Notes: generated from the sequence alone by a model not told the origin. A DNA stretch of 64,000 nucleotides from Halorussus amylolyticus (GCF_004143485.2 NZ_ML974135.1:68276-132275), one strand, 5' to 3'; counted from the stretch's first letter, positions 24,162 to 33,049 are shown. Made by a program: numbers and translations.

Positions 24162-25703
24162 ATGGGTTCCCAAAGTGAGGCGTCGAATCTGCGCGTCCTC
24201 TACGTCGATGACGACCGGGACCTTCTAGAGTTGACGAAGACGTTCCTCGAACGCGAGGACGACGGGCTGTCGGTCGAGACCGCGGACGGCGCGTGCCCGG
24301 CGCTGGAACGCCTCGAAGAGCGCGAGTACGACGCCATCGTCTCGGACTACCGGATGCCGGAGATGGACGGCCTCGAATTTCTCGACGCGGTGCGCGACGG
24401 CTACGGCGACGAGATTCCGTTCGTAATTTTCACCGGACAGGGCCGCGAGGAGGTCGCGATGGAGGCGCTGAACTTGGGCGCGAATCGGTACCTCCAGAAG
24501 GGCGGGGACGCCGACTCCCAGTACGGCGTCCTCGCCCGAACGATACGCCAAGAGGTGGCCCACCGGCGGGCGGAGGACGCGCGCCGGGAGACCGAAAAGC
24601 GGTACCGGTCGCTGTTCGAGAACAATCCGCTGGTGCTGTGGGTCGAGGACTTCTCGGACATCAAGGCCCACATCGACGAGGTCATCAGCGACGTCGAGGA
24701 CGTCGAATCCTATCTGGACGACAATCCCGACGAGGTTCGGGACCACTTCGACAGGCTCGAAATCATCGACGTGAACGAGAACGCGCTCGACTACTACGGC
24801 GCGGAATCGAAGCGCGAACTCCTCGATAACATGGGCGAGATGTTCACCGAGGAGTCCCACGAAGCCAACAAGTCGCTCATCGCCGACATAGCGCGCGGGA
24901 AGACCCACTCCCGAACCGAGTCGGTGGTCGAGACCCTCGACGGCGAGCGCAAACACGAGATAATGGAGGTGAACGTGCCCGACGAGTACGCCGACGACTA
25001 CTCGCGGGTGTACGTCGCGGTCACGGAGGTCACCGAACGCGTGGCGGCCCAGCGTCGCGAGTCGTTCCTCCACTCGCTCATGCGCCACGACGTTCGGAAC
25101 AGAGAGCAGGTGGTTCGGGGGTCGCTCGAACGACTGCAAGAGTACGACCTCCCCGACGACGCGGCCGAGCGCGTCGAGCAGTCGCTCGACGCGCTCGACG
25201 AGAGCACCGAAATCCTCGACAAAGTGAGTTCGCTCGTCAGGACCGGCCACGCGACGGACCCGACCGAGGAAGTCGAAGTGCGGTCCCACGTCGAGTCCGC
25301 CGTCGAGGGGTTCGAACCCCGAGCGGCGGAACGGGGCGTCTCGGTGTCGGTGACCGGCGACTGCCCGACCGTACGCGCGGGGCCGCTCCTCGAAGAACTG
25401 TTCCGGAATCTCGTCGGCAACGCCCTCCGGCACGCGAACGCCACCACGGTCCGGATTTCGATTCGAGAGACGGACGACCGTGCAGTGGTCGCGGTCGAAG
25501 ACGACGGCGCGGGGGTTCCCGACGAACAAAAAGGGCGCGTGTTCGAACCGCGATACAAGACCGGCGAGAGCGCCGGGGCCGGACTCGGACTTCACTTGGT
25601 CGGCGAAATCGCCGAAGCGTACGGCGGCCGGGTCGAGGTGTCGGATTCGGACCTCGGCGGCGCGAAGTTCGCGGTGTTTCTCGACCGACTCGACCGAGAC
25701 TAG
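24162..25703 (+). CDS. Hybrid REC-PAS histidine kinase
   Basis: 513 residues. Receiver (about 10-125) with acidic residues in LRVLYVDDDRD, phosphoacceptor Asp62 in IVSDYRMPEMDG and Lys113 in YLQKG; a PAS-like domain (148-290) with an acidic insertion; a dimerisation helix with His309 in LHSLMRHDVRN; and an HATPase with N-box LFRNLVGNALRHA, DDGAGVP and AGLGLHLV. The receiver-first order is typical of haloarchaeal kinases that probably receive as well as send phosphate. No transmembrane segment, so cytoplasmic. No separate response regulator lies nearby. A GC-rich hairpin begins at the stop codon. Confidence 0.92.
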   Translation: MGSQSEASNLRVLYVDDDRDLLELTKTFLEREDDGLSVETADGACPALERLEEREYDAIVSDYRMPEMDGLEFLDAVRDGYGDEIPFVIFTGQGREEVAMEALNLGANRYLQKGGDADSQYGVLARTIRQEVAHRRAEDARRETEKRYRSLFENNPLVLWVEDFSDIKAHIDEVISDVEDVESYLDDNPDEVRDHFDRLEIIDVNENALDYYGAESKRELLDNMGEMFTEESHEANKSLIADIARGKTHSRTESVVETLDGERKHEIMEVNVPDEYADDYSRVYVAVTEVTERVAAQRRESFLHSLMRHDVRNREQVVRGSLERLQEYDLPDDAAERVEQSLDALDESTEILDKVSSLVRTGHATDPTEEVEVRSHVESAVEGFEPRAAERGVSVSVTGDCPTVRAGPLLEELFRNLVGNALRHANATTVRISIRETDDRAVVAVEDDGAGVPDEQKGRVFEPRYKTGESAGAGLGLHLVGEIAEAYGGRVEVSDSDLGGAKFAVFLDRLDRD

Positions 25704-25738
25704 CCCGCTCGCGCGACGGAACCGTCGCGCGAGCGGGC
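25703..25738. terminator. Perfect 17-bp hairpin at the kinase stop codon
   Basis: Arms 25703-25719 (GCCCGCTCGCGCGACGG) and 25722-25738 are exact complements around AA. It starts in the TAG stop of the kinase gene and lies 106 bases from the convergent GMC gene. There is no T-tract, so factor-independent termination is not assured; it may instead protect the 3' end or be a fold-back element. Confidence 0.5.
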
Positions 25739-25780
25739 GACCGTCTCTCGGGCCGCGGGAGCGCGGTCAGCCGAGGGGTC

Positions 25781-25852
25781 CACCGACCGCTTCAGGCCGG
25801 ATGGTTCACCGACCGCTTCAGGCCGGATGGTTCACCGACCGCTTCAGGCCGG
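25781..25852. repeat. 26-bp tandem repeat overlapping the 3' end of the GMC gene
   Basis: Exact copies at 25781-25806 and 25807-25832, and the first 20 bases of a third at 25833-25852. The unit begins CACCGACCGCTTCAGGCCGG. The third copy contains the TGA stop and last codons of the GMC oxidoreductase on the minus strand, so the array arose by duplication of that gene's tail into the intergenic spacer. Confidence 0.9.
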
Positions 25853-27610
25853 GTCGTCCAGCAGTCGCGGGTCGTCGAGGTACTCCAGCAGGCCCTCGGC
25901 CGCGCGGAACGCGAGCGCGCCGACCGTCCCGGTCGGATTGTAGCCGCTGTTGTGCGGGAACGCCGACGCGCCGGGTACGAACAGATTGTGGGCGTCCCAC
26001 GCCTGCAGGTAGCTGTTGACGACCGACTCGTCGGGGTCCGACCCCATGATGGCCCCGCCGGTGTTGTGCGTCGATTGGTACGGCGTGATGTCGAAACTGC
26101 CTTCGAGACTCGTGTTCGCAGAGACTTGGTCCGCGCCCATCTCCTCCATTATCTCTTCGAGTTGCGGGCCGATGTGTTCGACGAGGTTTCGGTCCTGCTC
26201 GCGCCAGTCGAACGTCATCCGGAGCAGGGGTTGACCGTACTGGTCGGTGTAGGTCGGGTCGAGGTCGAGGTAGTTTCGCTGGAACGGCATCACCGACCCC
26301 TGCGCCGAGATGGACAGCGTGCTGTGGTAGTTGTCCAGGCTCTCGGCTTTGAACTCCGACCCCCAGTCGGGCGTGTCGGGGGGCGTCGGATTGTTGGCGA
26401 TGGGGCGCTGGCCGGTCTGGCTTATCGAGACGTTGCCGCCGTGAATGAAGTCGAGGTCCGAGTGGTCGAAGTTGTCGCCGTTGAAGTCGTCGAGGGACGC
26501 ACCGAGCGCACCAGCGCCCATGTAGAGGTTCCACTGCTCGTCGTCGAAGAAGCCGGTCGCGCTGGCCCCGAAGTTCTGGTAGCAGTAGTTCTTTCCGACG
26601 ACGCCCTCGCCGGTCTCGGGGTCGTACGGTTCGCCGATGTCCGACAGCAGGAGCAGGCGGACGTTGTTGAGGACGTAGGCGGTCAGCGCGACGGTTTCGG
26701 CCGGCTGGACGTACACCTCGTCGGTCTGCCTATCGACGTACCGGACGCCCTGCACGCGCCTGCGCTCGGGGTTGTACAGCAGTTCGACCACTTGGGCGTG
26801 ATTCCGGAGTTCGAAGTTGCCGGTCTCGCGCGCGGCGGGCAGGACGGTGACGATGGGCGAGGACTTTGCGCCCCACTCGCACCCGAACCGTTCGCAGTAG
26901 CCACAGTACTCGCATCGGCCCATCTGGACCCCGTCGGGATTGGTGTACGACTCGGTGAGATTCGCCGACGGTTGCATGAACGGCTCGTAGCCGAGTTCGT
27001 CGGCCGCGTTCATGAACCGCCTGAGCGGCGGCGTGGTCTGCATCGGCGGGAGCGGGTAGTCGCGCGACCGCGGCCCCTCGTACGGATTGCCCGCGTCCTG
27101 TACCTCGCCCTCGATGTTTCCGCCGGTCCCCGAGATTCCGGCGGTGTACTCGAACTGGTCGTAGTAGGGTTCGAGTTCCTCGTAGGAGATTCCCCAGTCC
27201 TGAATCTGCATGTCCTCGGGGATTTTGTCCTCACCGTAGCGTTCGATGGTCCGGGACCGAATCTGGAAGTCGTACGGTAGGAACCGCCACGTCACGCCGT
27301 TCCAGTGGACGCCCGCGCCGCCCGTTCCGGTTCCGGGCAGGAACGCGCCGTACCGGCGCATCGGGAGCGCTGGCTGGTCGAGATTGTTCCGGAAGGTGAT
27401 GGTCTCCTTCGAGAGGTCCTGCATCAGCTTGTACCGGAGCGCGTACCCCAGTTCGTCGTGGACCGTGAGGAAGTCCTCGGTCGAGACCTCGCCGCCGCGT
27501 TCGAGGCTCACGACGTCGTAGCCCTCCTGAGCCAATTCCTTGGCGACGATACCGCCGGTCCATCCCGCACCGACCGTGACGAGGTCCACCGGTTCGAGTT
27601 CTTGCGCCAT
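25844..27610 (-). CDS. GMC-type flavoprotein oxidoreductase (gluconate 2-dehydrogenase-like large subunit)
   Basis: 588 residues. FAD-binding Rossmann motif GAGWTGGIVAKELA at 14-27; the flavin-contact region GTGTGGAGVHWNGVTWRF; and a Cys cluster RCEYCGYCERFGCEWGAK, a known trait of gluconate-dehydrogenase-type GMC proteins that can carry an iron-sulfur cluster. Catalytic-side residues occur in THNTGGAIMGSDP and FPHNSGYNPTGTVGALA. Substrates are sugars or sugar acids oxidised towards a membrane electron carrier. It has no signal peptide; export probably relies on the Tat-tagged small subunit encoded just upstream, with which it overlaps by one base (TGATG). Confidence 0.88.
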   Translation of the reverse strand: MAQELEPVDLVTVGAGWTGGIVAKELAQEGYDVVSLERGGEVSTEDFLTVHDELGYALRYKLMQDLSKETITFRNNLDQPALPMRRYGAFLPGTGTGGAGVHWNGVTWRFLPYDFQIRSRTIERYGEDKIPEDMQIQDWGISYEELEPYYDQFEYTAGISGTGGNIEGEVQDAGNPYEGPRSRDYPLPPMQTTPPLRRFMNAADELGYEPFMQPSANLTESYTNPDGVQMGRCEYCGYCERFGCEWGAKSSPIVTVLPAARETGNFELRNHAQVVELLYNPERRRVQGVRYVDRQTDEVYVQPAETVALTAYVLNNVRLLLLSDIGEPYDPETGEGVVGKNYCYQNFGASATGFFDDEQWNLYMGAGALGASLDDFNGDNFDHSDLDFIHGGNVSISQTGQRPIANNPTPPDTPDWGSEFKAESLDNYHSTLSISAQGSVMPFQRNYLDLDPTYTDQYGQPLLRMTFDWREQDRNLVEHIGPQLEEIMEEMGADQVSANTSLEGSFDITPYQSTHNTGGAIMGSDPDESVVNSYLQAWDAHNLFVPGASAFPHNSGYNPTGTVGALAFRAAEGLLEYLDDPRLLDDPA

Positions 27611-28725
27611 CAGTCCTCACCCCCCTCGTCGTCGTCATCGCTGTCTGGGTCCCTATCGGCGTTCCCCCTGGCGGCCTCCCTGTCCACGATTTTCGGATAC
27701 TCCGCCTCGGCAGCGTTGTGTACGTGGCCGTGGCCCTCGTTCGCGTTGGTGCTGTTTCCGGTGGTGGTCGCGTTACCGGCGGTGTCGGTTTCGTTCTCGC
27801 CGCCCAAATCCACCTCGCCGCCGTTGCCGTTCAGGCCAAGCGATTCCACGTCGTCGGCCATCTTTCGGAACTCGTCGGACCCGACTTCGATGTACTCGTC
27901 CTCCGCGATTTGTTCCCGGTAGCTCCCGAGCGCGCCGGGCGTGCCGGGGAAGTTCTTGAGCCGCCAGCCTATCATCTCGCGGTTCCCGCCCCACATCGGG
28001 TCGGCGAACATTCCTTCGAGGGTGTTCTGGCGAGCCAAGAGGAAGAAGGCCGCCGCGTCGATTCCCTTGTCTTCGAAGGTGTTCACCTCGCCGTCCTGAA
28101 GCGCCTGCACGATTTCGTCCTGCTGGTCGCCGTCGAGGTCCACGAACGGGTCGCCGTATTCGTTCTGGGCGTACTCCTCGACGGCCTCGATACCCTGGTC
28201 CCACGCCGTGCTGGGAGTGACCGAGTACTGCCACCCCTGCGTGTCGTTCGGGTCCTCCTGAGCGAACGACACCTCGGTCTCCCGGTCTTCTGGAGTCTGC
28301 GGTTCGTCCTCGAACGACGGCGTCGGATTCTTGCCCGCGAACGGCGGGTCCATGTACCACCGGTCGCCGCGACCCCACGCCGAGTTCATCTGGTCGTCCA
28401 CGAAGTAGACGACGCCGGCCTCGGGCGCGCCGGGGCCGTTCTCGTCGGACGGGTAGATTCGCCCCGTGAGGTCGTGGACCACGCGGGCCTGCCCGATACT
28501 GAAATACTCCAAGCCCTGCGCGGTCACTTCGACCTCTTGGGCCTCGCTCAGGTCGAACGCGTCGTCTTCGAACCACGTGTCGCCGATGAATCCGGCGGCC
28601 GCCAAGCCGCCGCCAGCGCGCATCACCCCCCTGCGCGTGAAGTCGAGCGTCGAGTCTTCCGACTCGTCGCCGGTCGTGTCTTCGAAATCGGTGTCGGTCG
28701 CCCCCTCTCGGCTGTCCTCCGGCAT
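27610..28725 (-). CDS. Gluconate 2-dehydrogenase subunit 3-like, Tat-exported
   Basis: 371 residues. A twin-arginine signal (FTRRGVMRAGGGLAAAGFIG, Arg31-Arg32) follows an acidic extension. The subunit-3 domain spans about 65-300, with VHDLTGRIYPSDENGPGA, FFLLARQNTLEGMFADPMWG and NREMIGWRLKNFPG. The last 70 residues are a low-complexity, acidic, Asn/Gly-rich tail. The subunit pairs with the GMC flavoprotein and co-exports it folded through Tat (hitchhiking; established for this dehydrogenase type, inferred here). A TATA-like AATTATTTTT lies 27-30 bases upstream. An ATG nine codons upstream would overlap that box. Confidence 0.82.
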   Translation of the reverse strand: MPEDSREGATDTDFEDTTGDESEDSTLDFTRRGVMRAGGGLAAAGFIGDTWFEDDAFDLSEAQEVEVTAQGLEYFSIGQARVVHDLTGRIYPSDENGPGAPEAGVVYFVDDQMNSAWGRGDRWYMDPPFAGKNPTPSFEDEPQTPEDRETEVSFAQEDPNDTQGWQYSVTPSTAWDQGIEAVEEYAQNEYGDPFVDLDGDQQDEIVQALQDGEVNTFEDKGIDAAAFFLLARQNTLEGMFADPMWGGNREMIGWRLKNFPGTPGALGSYREQIAEDEYIEVGSDEFRKMADDVESLGLNGNGGEVDLGGENETDTAGNATTTGNSTNANEGHGHVHNAAEAEYPKIVDREAARGNADRDPDSDDDDEGGED

Positions 28726-28841
28726 GGGACTCACCAACACACCGGCGTTCATAATTATTTTTGCCACGAGATGATAGATGTCGCGAGAGCGAGATTCGTT
28801 CGCGGGAGGTTCAGAAGCCTCAGGGCCGAAGTTCGTGAATA

Positions 28842-29414
28842 TCAGAGTCTGAGGTTCACCATCACGAAGATGATGAGCAACTGAAGGAGACCCTGCACCC
28901 CGCCCAACTTCGCGTTTCGCATCCCGAGTCGCGAGATTTTGTCGGTGTCGGGCGACGACGAAACGATTTCCCGATAGATTCGAATCTCGTTCGGGAGGAT
29001 GATGCCGAATCCGATGACTGAGAGGAGTCCGGCGACCCCGAGCGCGGCCAGCAGCCAGTGGCCGCCAGCGGCCCAGTAGCCCATCTCCCTCGCGAGTTCG
29101 ATGCCCGCGGTTATCGTGACCGCCGCGACGACCGGCATGAAGAACGTCATTTTCGGGGTGAATCTGGTGAACACGCTCGCTTTCTCCTCGGGGTCGAGTC
29201 CGCCGATGACGGGACCGAGAATCGCGCCCATGAACACGTCGATTCCGGTCCACAGCACGCCAGCCATGACGTGGACGTAAAATAGCGTTCGGAGGTCGCC
29301 GAGCGCGAGCGCGTACGCGAGCGCGCCGACCGGAATCACGACCGCTCCCGCCGCGAACGCCGGGTTCGCTCTGTCGGCCAGTCCGCGAATACCGCGTCTG
29401 TCGGCAGTTGCCAT
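28842..29414 (-). CDS. Four-helix integral membrane protein
   Basis: 190 residues with four to five hydrophobic helices: AGAVVIPVGALAYALALG, FYVHVMAGVLWTGIDVFMGA, MPVVAAVTITAGIELA, WLLAALGVAGLLSVIGFGII and a terminal LLQLLIIFVMVNL. A His in helix 2 (FYVHVMAG) would sit within the membrane, and the layout recalls DUF2269/cytochrome-like membrane proteins, but no family is certain. It ends 116 bases upstream of the gluconate-dehydrogenase-like pair on the same strand. An electron-accepting partner role is possible but unproven. Confidence 0.65.
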   Translation of the reverse strand: MATADRRGIRGLADRANPAFAAGAVVIPVGALAYALALGDLRTLFYVHVMAGVLWTGIDVFMGAILGPVIGGLDPEEKASVFTRFTPKMTFFMPVVAAVTITAGIELAREMGYWAAGGHWLLAALGVAGLLSVIGFGIILPNEIRIYREIVSSSPDTDKISRLGMRNAKLGGVQGLLQLLIIFVMVNLRL

Positions 29415-29557
29415 ACGCGGAAACGTCGCGTTCGCGCCAAAAGTGTTTTCGAACAGGTAAGTAAAACAGGATTGGACTTCAGTTTTCGTTACGACTCGTC
29501 GAACGTCCACCGGGTCGCATCGTGAGGGTAGTCGCTCCACGCGAACACCTTCTCAGG

Positions 29558-29989
29558 TCAGACCGCGAAGAACGGCGTTCCGTGGCGCACGTCGTACTTT
29601 TGTTCGTAGGCGGCATCGACCGACTCCACGAGGTCGGCGTCGGCGGTTTCGGCAGTGATTTTCTCCGCGCGACCTTCCACGATGACGACCTCCTCGGCGT
29701 CCTCGCGGTGGACGACGACGCCGGGGTTTCGCGCGAGGTTCCGGACCCATCGAGTGCGCTCGCCGCCGCCGCAGTAGAGCGTTCCATCGACCCAAACGCC
29801 CCACACGGGCCTGGCGTGCGGGCGACCGTCCGGGCGCGTGGTCGAAACCCAGTAGTTTCGGTCGCCCGCCAGTCTCTCGGCGACGAACGGCCACGGGAGT
29901 GCGCCGTCGTCGCCGTCGGGAATGCCGTAGCTCGATTCGGTTTCGGGGCGGCTCCGAGTTGCGTTTTTCGGCGACTCGTCGCCCGCCAT
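29558..29989 (-). CDS. Pyridoxamine-5'-phosphate-oxidase-fold (FMN/F420) protein, apparently C-terminally truncated
   Basis: 143 residues to the TGA at 29558-29560. The split-barrel fold is clear: WPFVAERLAGDRNYWVST, TRPDGRPHARPVWGVWVDGT, TRWVRNLARNPGVVVHRE and VVIVEGRAEKIT. Such proteins bind FMN or F420 and reduce diverse substrates. The TGA is followed in the same frame by 22 codons (PEKVFAWSDYPHDATRWTF...) ending at TAA (29489-29491), which is exactly the C-terminal strand expected for this family after FFAV. One base change (CGA to TGA) or a sequencing error would explain it. Start overlaps the ALDH stop by one base. Confidence 0.82.
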   Translation of the reverse strand: MAGDESPKNATRSRPETESSYGIPDGDDGALPWPFVAERLAGDRNYWVSTTRPDGRPHARPVWGVWVDGTLYCGGGERTRWVRNLARNPGVVVHREDAEEVVIVEGRAEKITAETADADLVESVDAAYEQKYDVRHGTPFFAV

Positions 29990-31392
29990 CACTCGGTCAC
30001 GACGGTCACGTCGTCCTCGCTCGCGTCGGCCTCCTGTGCCCAGACCAGCTTTCTGTTCACGAACTCCCGGATACCGTGCCGGGAGAGTTCCCGGCCGTAG
30101 CCCGAGTCCTTCACGCCGCCGAAGGGGAGTCGCGGGTCGGATTTGGTGAGTTGGTTGACGTAGGTGAGACCGGCTTCGAGGCGGTGGGCGACCCGCTTGC
30201 CGCGTTCTAAGTCGTCGGTCCAGACCGACGCACCGAGTCCGAGGTGGTGGTCGTTGGCGACTTCGACGGCTTCGTCCTCGTCCTCGACCTCGAAGACGGC
30301 GGCCGCGGGACCGAACACCTCCTCGGTCGCGGCGGGCGAGTCGCGAGGCACGTCGGTCAGCACCGTCGGCGGGTAGTAGAATCCGTCGTGGTCGAGGGGT
30401 TCGCCGCCGAGTTCGAGGGTCGCGCCCGCGTCGAGTGTCGCTTCGACCTGCTCGTGAACGTCTTCCATGAGGTCCTCGCGGGCCTGCGGGCCGAGGGCGG
30501 TGTCCTCGTCGGTCGGGTCGCCGACTTCGAGCGACTCCATCTCCGAGACGAATTTGTCCACGAACTCGTCGTACACGTCGGCGTGGACGACGAACCGCTT
30601 GGCCGCGATGCACGACTGGCCGCCGTTGATGGTCCGGGCGAGCGAGCCGGTCTCGGCCGCCGAATCGAGGTCGGCGTCGTCGAGGACGACGAACGGGTCC
30701 GACCCGCCGAGTTCGAGGACCGACTTCTTGAGGTTCTCGCCCGCGGTTTTCGCCACCGCCCGCCCCGCCCGCTCGCTTCCGGTCAGGGTCACGGCCGCGA
30801 CTCGGTCGTCCTCGATGACGCCCTCGGCTTTGTCTGAGCCGACGATGAGCGACTGGAACGCGCCTTCGGGGAATCCGGCCTCCTCGAACACGTCCTGAAT
30901 CGCCTCGGCGCACCCCGGCACGTTCGAGGCGTGCTTGAGCAGGCCGACGTTGCCAGCGGTGAGGTGTGGCGCGGCGAATCTGAACACCTGCCAGAACGGG
31001 AAATTCCACGGCATCACCGCCAGAATCGGCCCGAGCGGTTCGTACGAGACGTACGCTTCGACGTACGACTCGCCGCCGATGTGTTCGTCTTGGAGGTGTT
31101 CGGCCGCGCGCTCGGCGTAGTAGTCGCACACCCACGCGCACTTCTCGACCTCCGCGCGGGCCGATTCGATGGGCTTGCCCATCTCCTCGGTCATGAGTTC
31201 GGCGTACTCCTCCTCGTTGTCCCGGAGCACGTCGCCCGCCGCCGCGAGCAACTGCTGGCGCTTCTGGATGGGTACGTCCTTCCACTCGGCGAACGTCTCG
31301 ACCGCGCGGTCGAGTGCGGCCTCGACCTCCGCCTCGGAGTCGTCGGGAATCGGGTCGAGCGACTCGCCGGTGGCGGGATTGGTTCGGTCCAT
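29989..31392 (-). CDS. NAD(P)-dependent aldehyde dehydrogenase (succinate-semialdehyde dehydrogenase-like)
   Basis: 467 residues. The ALDH catalytic set is intact: Asn130 in MPWNFPFWQ, Glu227 in VLELGGSDPF, and nucleophile Cys261 in NGGQSCIAAKRF. The short N-terminus and the MPWNFPFWQVFRFAAPHL motif match GabD/YneI-type succinate-semialdehyde dehydrogenases, which usually prefer NADP and act in 4-aminobutyrate or related aldehyde oxidation; the exact substrate is not provable here. It is followed by the PPOX-fold gene with a one-base TGATG overlap, so both are probably translated from one mRNA. Confidence 0.9.
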   Translation of the reverse strand: MDRTNPATGESLDPIPDDSEAEVEAALDRAVETFAEWKDVPIQKRQQLLAAAGDVLRDNEEEYAELMTEEMGKPIESARAEVEKCAWVCDYYAERAAEHLQDEHIGGESYVEAYVSYEPLGPILAVMPWNFPFWQVFRFAAPHLTAGNVGLLKHASNVPGCAEAIQDVFEEAGFPEGAFQSLIVGSDKAEGVIEDDRVAAVTLTGSERAGRAVAKTAGENLKKSVLELGGSDPFVVLDDADLDSAAETGSLARTINGGQSCIAAKRFVVHADVYDEFVDKFVSEMESLEVGDPTDEDTALGPQAREDLMEDVHEQVEATLDAGATLELGGEPLDHDGFYYPPTVLTDVPRDSPAATEEVFGPAAAVFEVEDEDEAVEVANDHHLGLGASVWTDDLERGKRVAHRLEAGLTYVNQLTKSDPRLPFGGVKDSGYGRELSRHGIREFVNRKLVWAQEADASEDDVTVVTE

Positions 31393-31431
31393 AATCGACG
31401 GCAGTACTTCGCGTAGTCGGATGTAGCTTCG

Positions 31432-31467
31432 GGCGGCGGGACCGGAAGCGGCGGCGGGACCGGAAGC
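31432..31467. repeat. 18-bp direct repeat, two exact copies
   Basis: The unit GGCGGCGGGACCGGAAGC occurs at 31432-31449 and 31450-31467, in the divergent spacer upstream of the aldehyde dehydrogenase. A third, partial hint (GACCGGAAGC then AGTGATAGAACCG) follows. It sits just before the large hairpin at 31481-31533. Confidence 0.8.
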
Positions 31468-31480
31468 AGTGATAGAACCG

Positions 31481-31533
31481 AAAGCCCCGACGCGCACTCG
31501 CGGTCCGAGACCGCGAGTGCGCGTCGGGGCTTT
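31481..31533. repeat. Perfect 25-bp hairpin in a divergent intergenic region
   Basis: Arms 31481-31505 (beginning AAAGCCCCGACGCGCAC) and 31509-31533 are exact complements around CGA. It lies between the starts of the aldehyde dehydrogenase (31392, minus) and the MacB-type permease (31684, plus), so it is not a terminator for either. The AAAGCCCC/GGGGCTTT foot resembles the GAAAG...CTTTC foot of the two structured RNA elements, though the interior does not. Confidence 0.75.
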
Positions 31534-31683
31534 GCAAACGGTCTCAGTGAGAGGGCCCTCGTTCGGAATCGGTTCCCGAATCCGACTCCATTGGTACGGT
31601 AACGTCGCGTTTCGGCTACTGGGTTTTTGTCGGTGCGCGCAGTAATCCGGCGTACGGGGGACCATGATGCCGAGGGGGATGCG

Positions 31684-32946
31684 ATGAACATCGCCGAGAG
31701 CGTTCGGATTAGCTGGCGGAACATCCGCGAGCACAAACTCCGCTCGACGCTGACCACGCTCGGCGTCATTATCGGCGTCGCGGCCGTCATCACCTTCGTC
31801 ACGCTGGGCGCGAGTCTCCAGCAGGACATCATCGGCACCGTCGCGGGCGGTAACGCCGCGACGATGTACGTGACCGCCGAATCGCCGGGAGAGGGCCAAG
31901 TGCCGTCGATTGGCGGGGGCGGACAGGCCGTGTTCACCGAACACGACGTCGAGCAAATCCGACAGTTGGAGGGGGTCGAAATGGCGGCCCCCGAGAGCGG
32001 CATCGCGGCGTCGTCGATGAGTTACAACAATTCGTCGGTCGCGCGCCAGTGGGTTACGGTCTCGACGCCCGAATACTTCCAAGTTCGAGGTATTTCGTTC
32101 ATAGAAGGGAGACCGTACACCGTCGGCGAGCGCGAAATCGTTCTGAATCGGCCCGCCGCCCGGATGTTCGGCGGCGGCAACGTCTCGGTCGGCGAGAACG
32201 TCACGTTCACGCGGGCGGCCAACGGCGAGCAACTCAACGCGACGGTCGTCGGGATAGTGGAAGCGACCGGCGAGGAGGGCATCGCCGGATTCGGGCAGGG
32301 GCCACAGCCACGAGTCTACGCGCCGACCGACCCCTACTACGGTCGGACAGTGTACAGTCCGTCGGAGCGCGAGCGCCAGCAGGTGTTCGGGCGCATCCTC
32401 GTCATGGCCGACGGTCCCGCGTCGGTGGACGCGGTGCAGGGCCGAGTGTACAACTACCTCGGCGGGGAGTCCGACGCGCGCGGCCACAAGTCCCGAGAGT
32501 ACAACTTCCAGGTCACGACGCAGGAGCAGATAATCACGCAGGTCCGGCAGTTGACCAGCACGTTCACCGCCTACATCACGGGTATCGCGGTCATCTCGCT
32601 CATCGTCGGCTCAATCGGCATCGCGAACATCATGCTGGTGTCGGTGACCGAGCGCACCCGCGAAATCGGCATCATGAAGGCCGTCGGCGCGCAGAGCCGC
32701 GACGTGCTCCAGTTGTTCCTGCTGGAGGCGGTGATGCTCGGCGTCCTCGGGTCCGCGCTCGGGGCGGCGGTCGGACTCCTGGGCGGCTATCTCGGGGCCG
32801 AAGCCATCGGCCTGCCGCTCGCGTTCCAGCCGATATGGTTCGGCGCGGCGGTCCTCGTCGGGGTCGTCGTCGGCGTTCTCGCGGGGTTGTACCCCGCGTG
32901 GGACGCCTCGAAGACCGACCCCATCGACGCGCTCCGGTACGAGTGA
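31684..32946 (+). CDS. MacB/FtsX-type ABC transporter permease
   Basis: 420 residues. N-terminal helix (STLTTLGVIIGVAAVITFVT), an extracytoplasmic MacB-core domain (about 45-285; TEHDVEQIRQLEGVE, YFQVRGISFIEGRPYT), and three C-terminal helices with the FtsX motif VTERTREIGIMKAVGAQSRD. These permeases work with a separate ATPase (LolD/MacB type) in mechanotransmission, lipoprotein or peptide export. No ATPase gene lies on either side, so it must use a partner encoded elsewhere. The start at 31684 is the first ATG after an MP-less leader; an in-frame start at 31627 has poor composition. Confidence 0.88.
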   Translation: MNIAESVRISWRNIREHKLRSTLTTLGVIIGVAAVITFVTLGASLQQDIIGTVAGGNAATMYVTAESPGEGQVPSIGGGGQAVFTEHDVEQIRQLEGVEMAAPESGIAASSMSYNNSSVARQWVTVSTPEYFQVRGISFIEGRPYTVGEREIVLNRPAARMFGGGNVSVGENVTFTRAANGEQLNATVVGIVEATGEEGIAGFGQGPQPRVYAPTDPYYGRTVYSPSERERQQVFGRILVMADGPASVDAVQGRVYNYLGGESDARGHKSREYNFQVTTQEQIITQVRQLTSTFTAYITGIAVISLIVGSIGIANIMLVSVTERTREIGIMKAVGAQSRDVLQLFLLEAVMLGVLGSALGAAVGLLGGYLGAEAIGLPLAFQPIWFGAAVLVGVVVGVLAGLYPAWDASKTDPIDALRYE

Positions 32947-33010
32947 CTGCGTCAGGGGCGCTGGCACACGAGACGGTCTACGAATGCGCGTCGGGGCGCG
33001 AGGTGCGACA

Positions 33011-33049
33011 CCTCGGCCACAAACCTCGGCCGCAAATCTCGGCCGCAAA
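33011..33049. repeat. 13-bp tandem repeat, three copies
   Basis: CCTCGGCCACAAA, CCTCGGCCGCAAA and TCTCGGCCGCAAA lie end to end in the spacer between the permease and the membrane glycosyltransferase. A short palindrome (GAGGTG/CACCTC) directly precedes, and GTTTCGT/ACGAAAC arms follow at 33061-33084. The spacer 32947-33229 shows no gene. Confidence 0.7.

Noticed and set aside
29558..29560. TGA read as selenocysteine
   Set aside because: Haloarchaea are not known to use selenocysteine, no SECIS-like hairpin is seen after the codon, and Arg is the expected residue.
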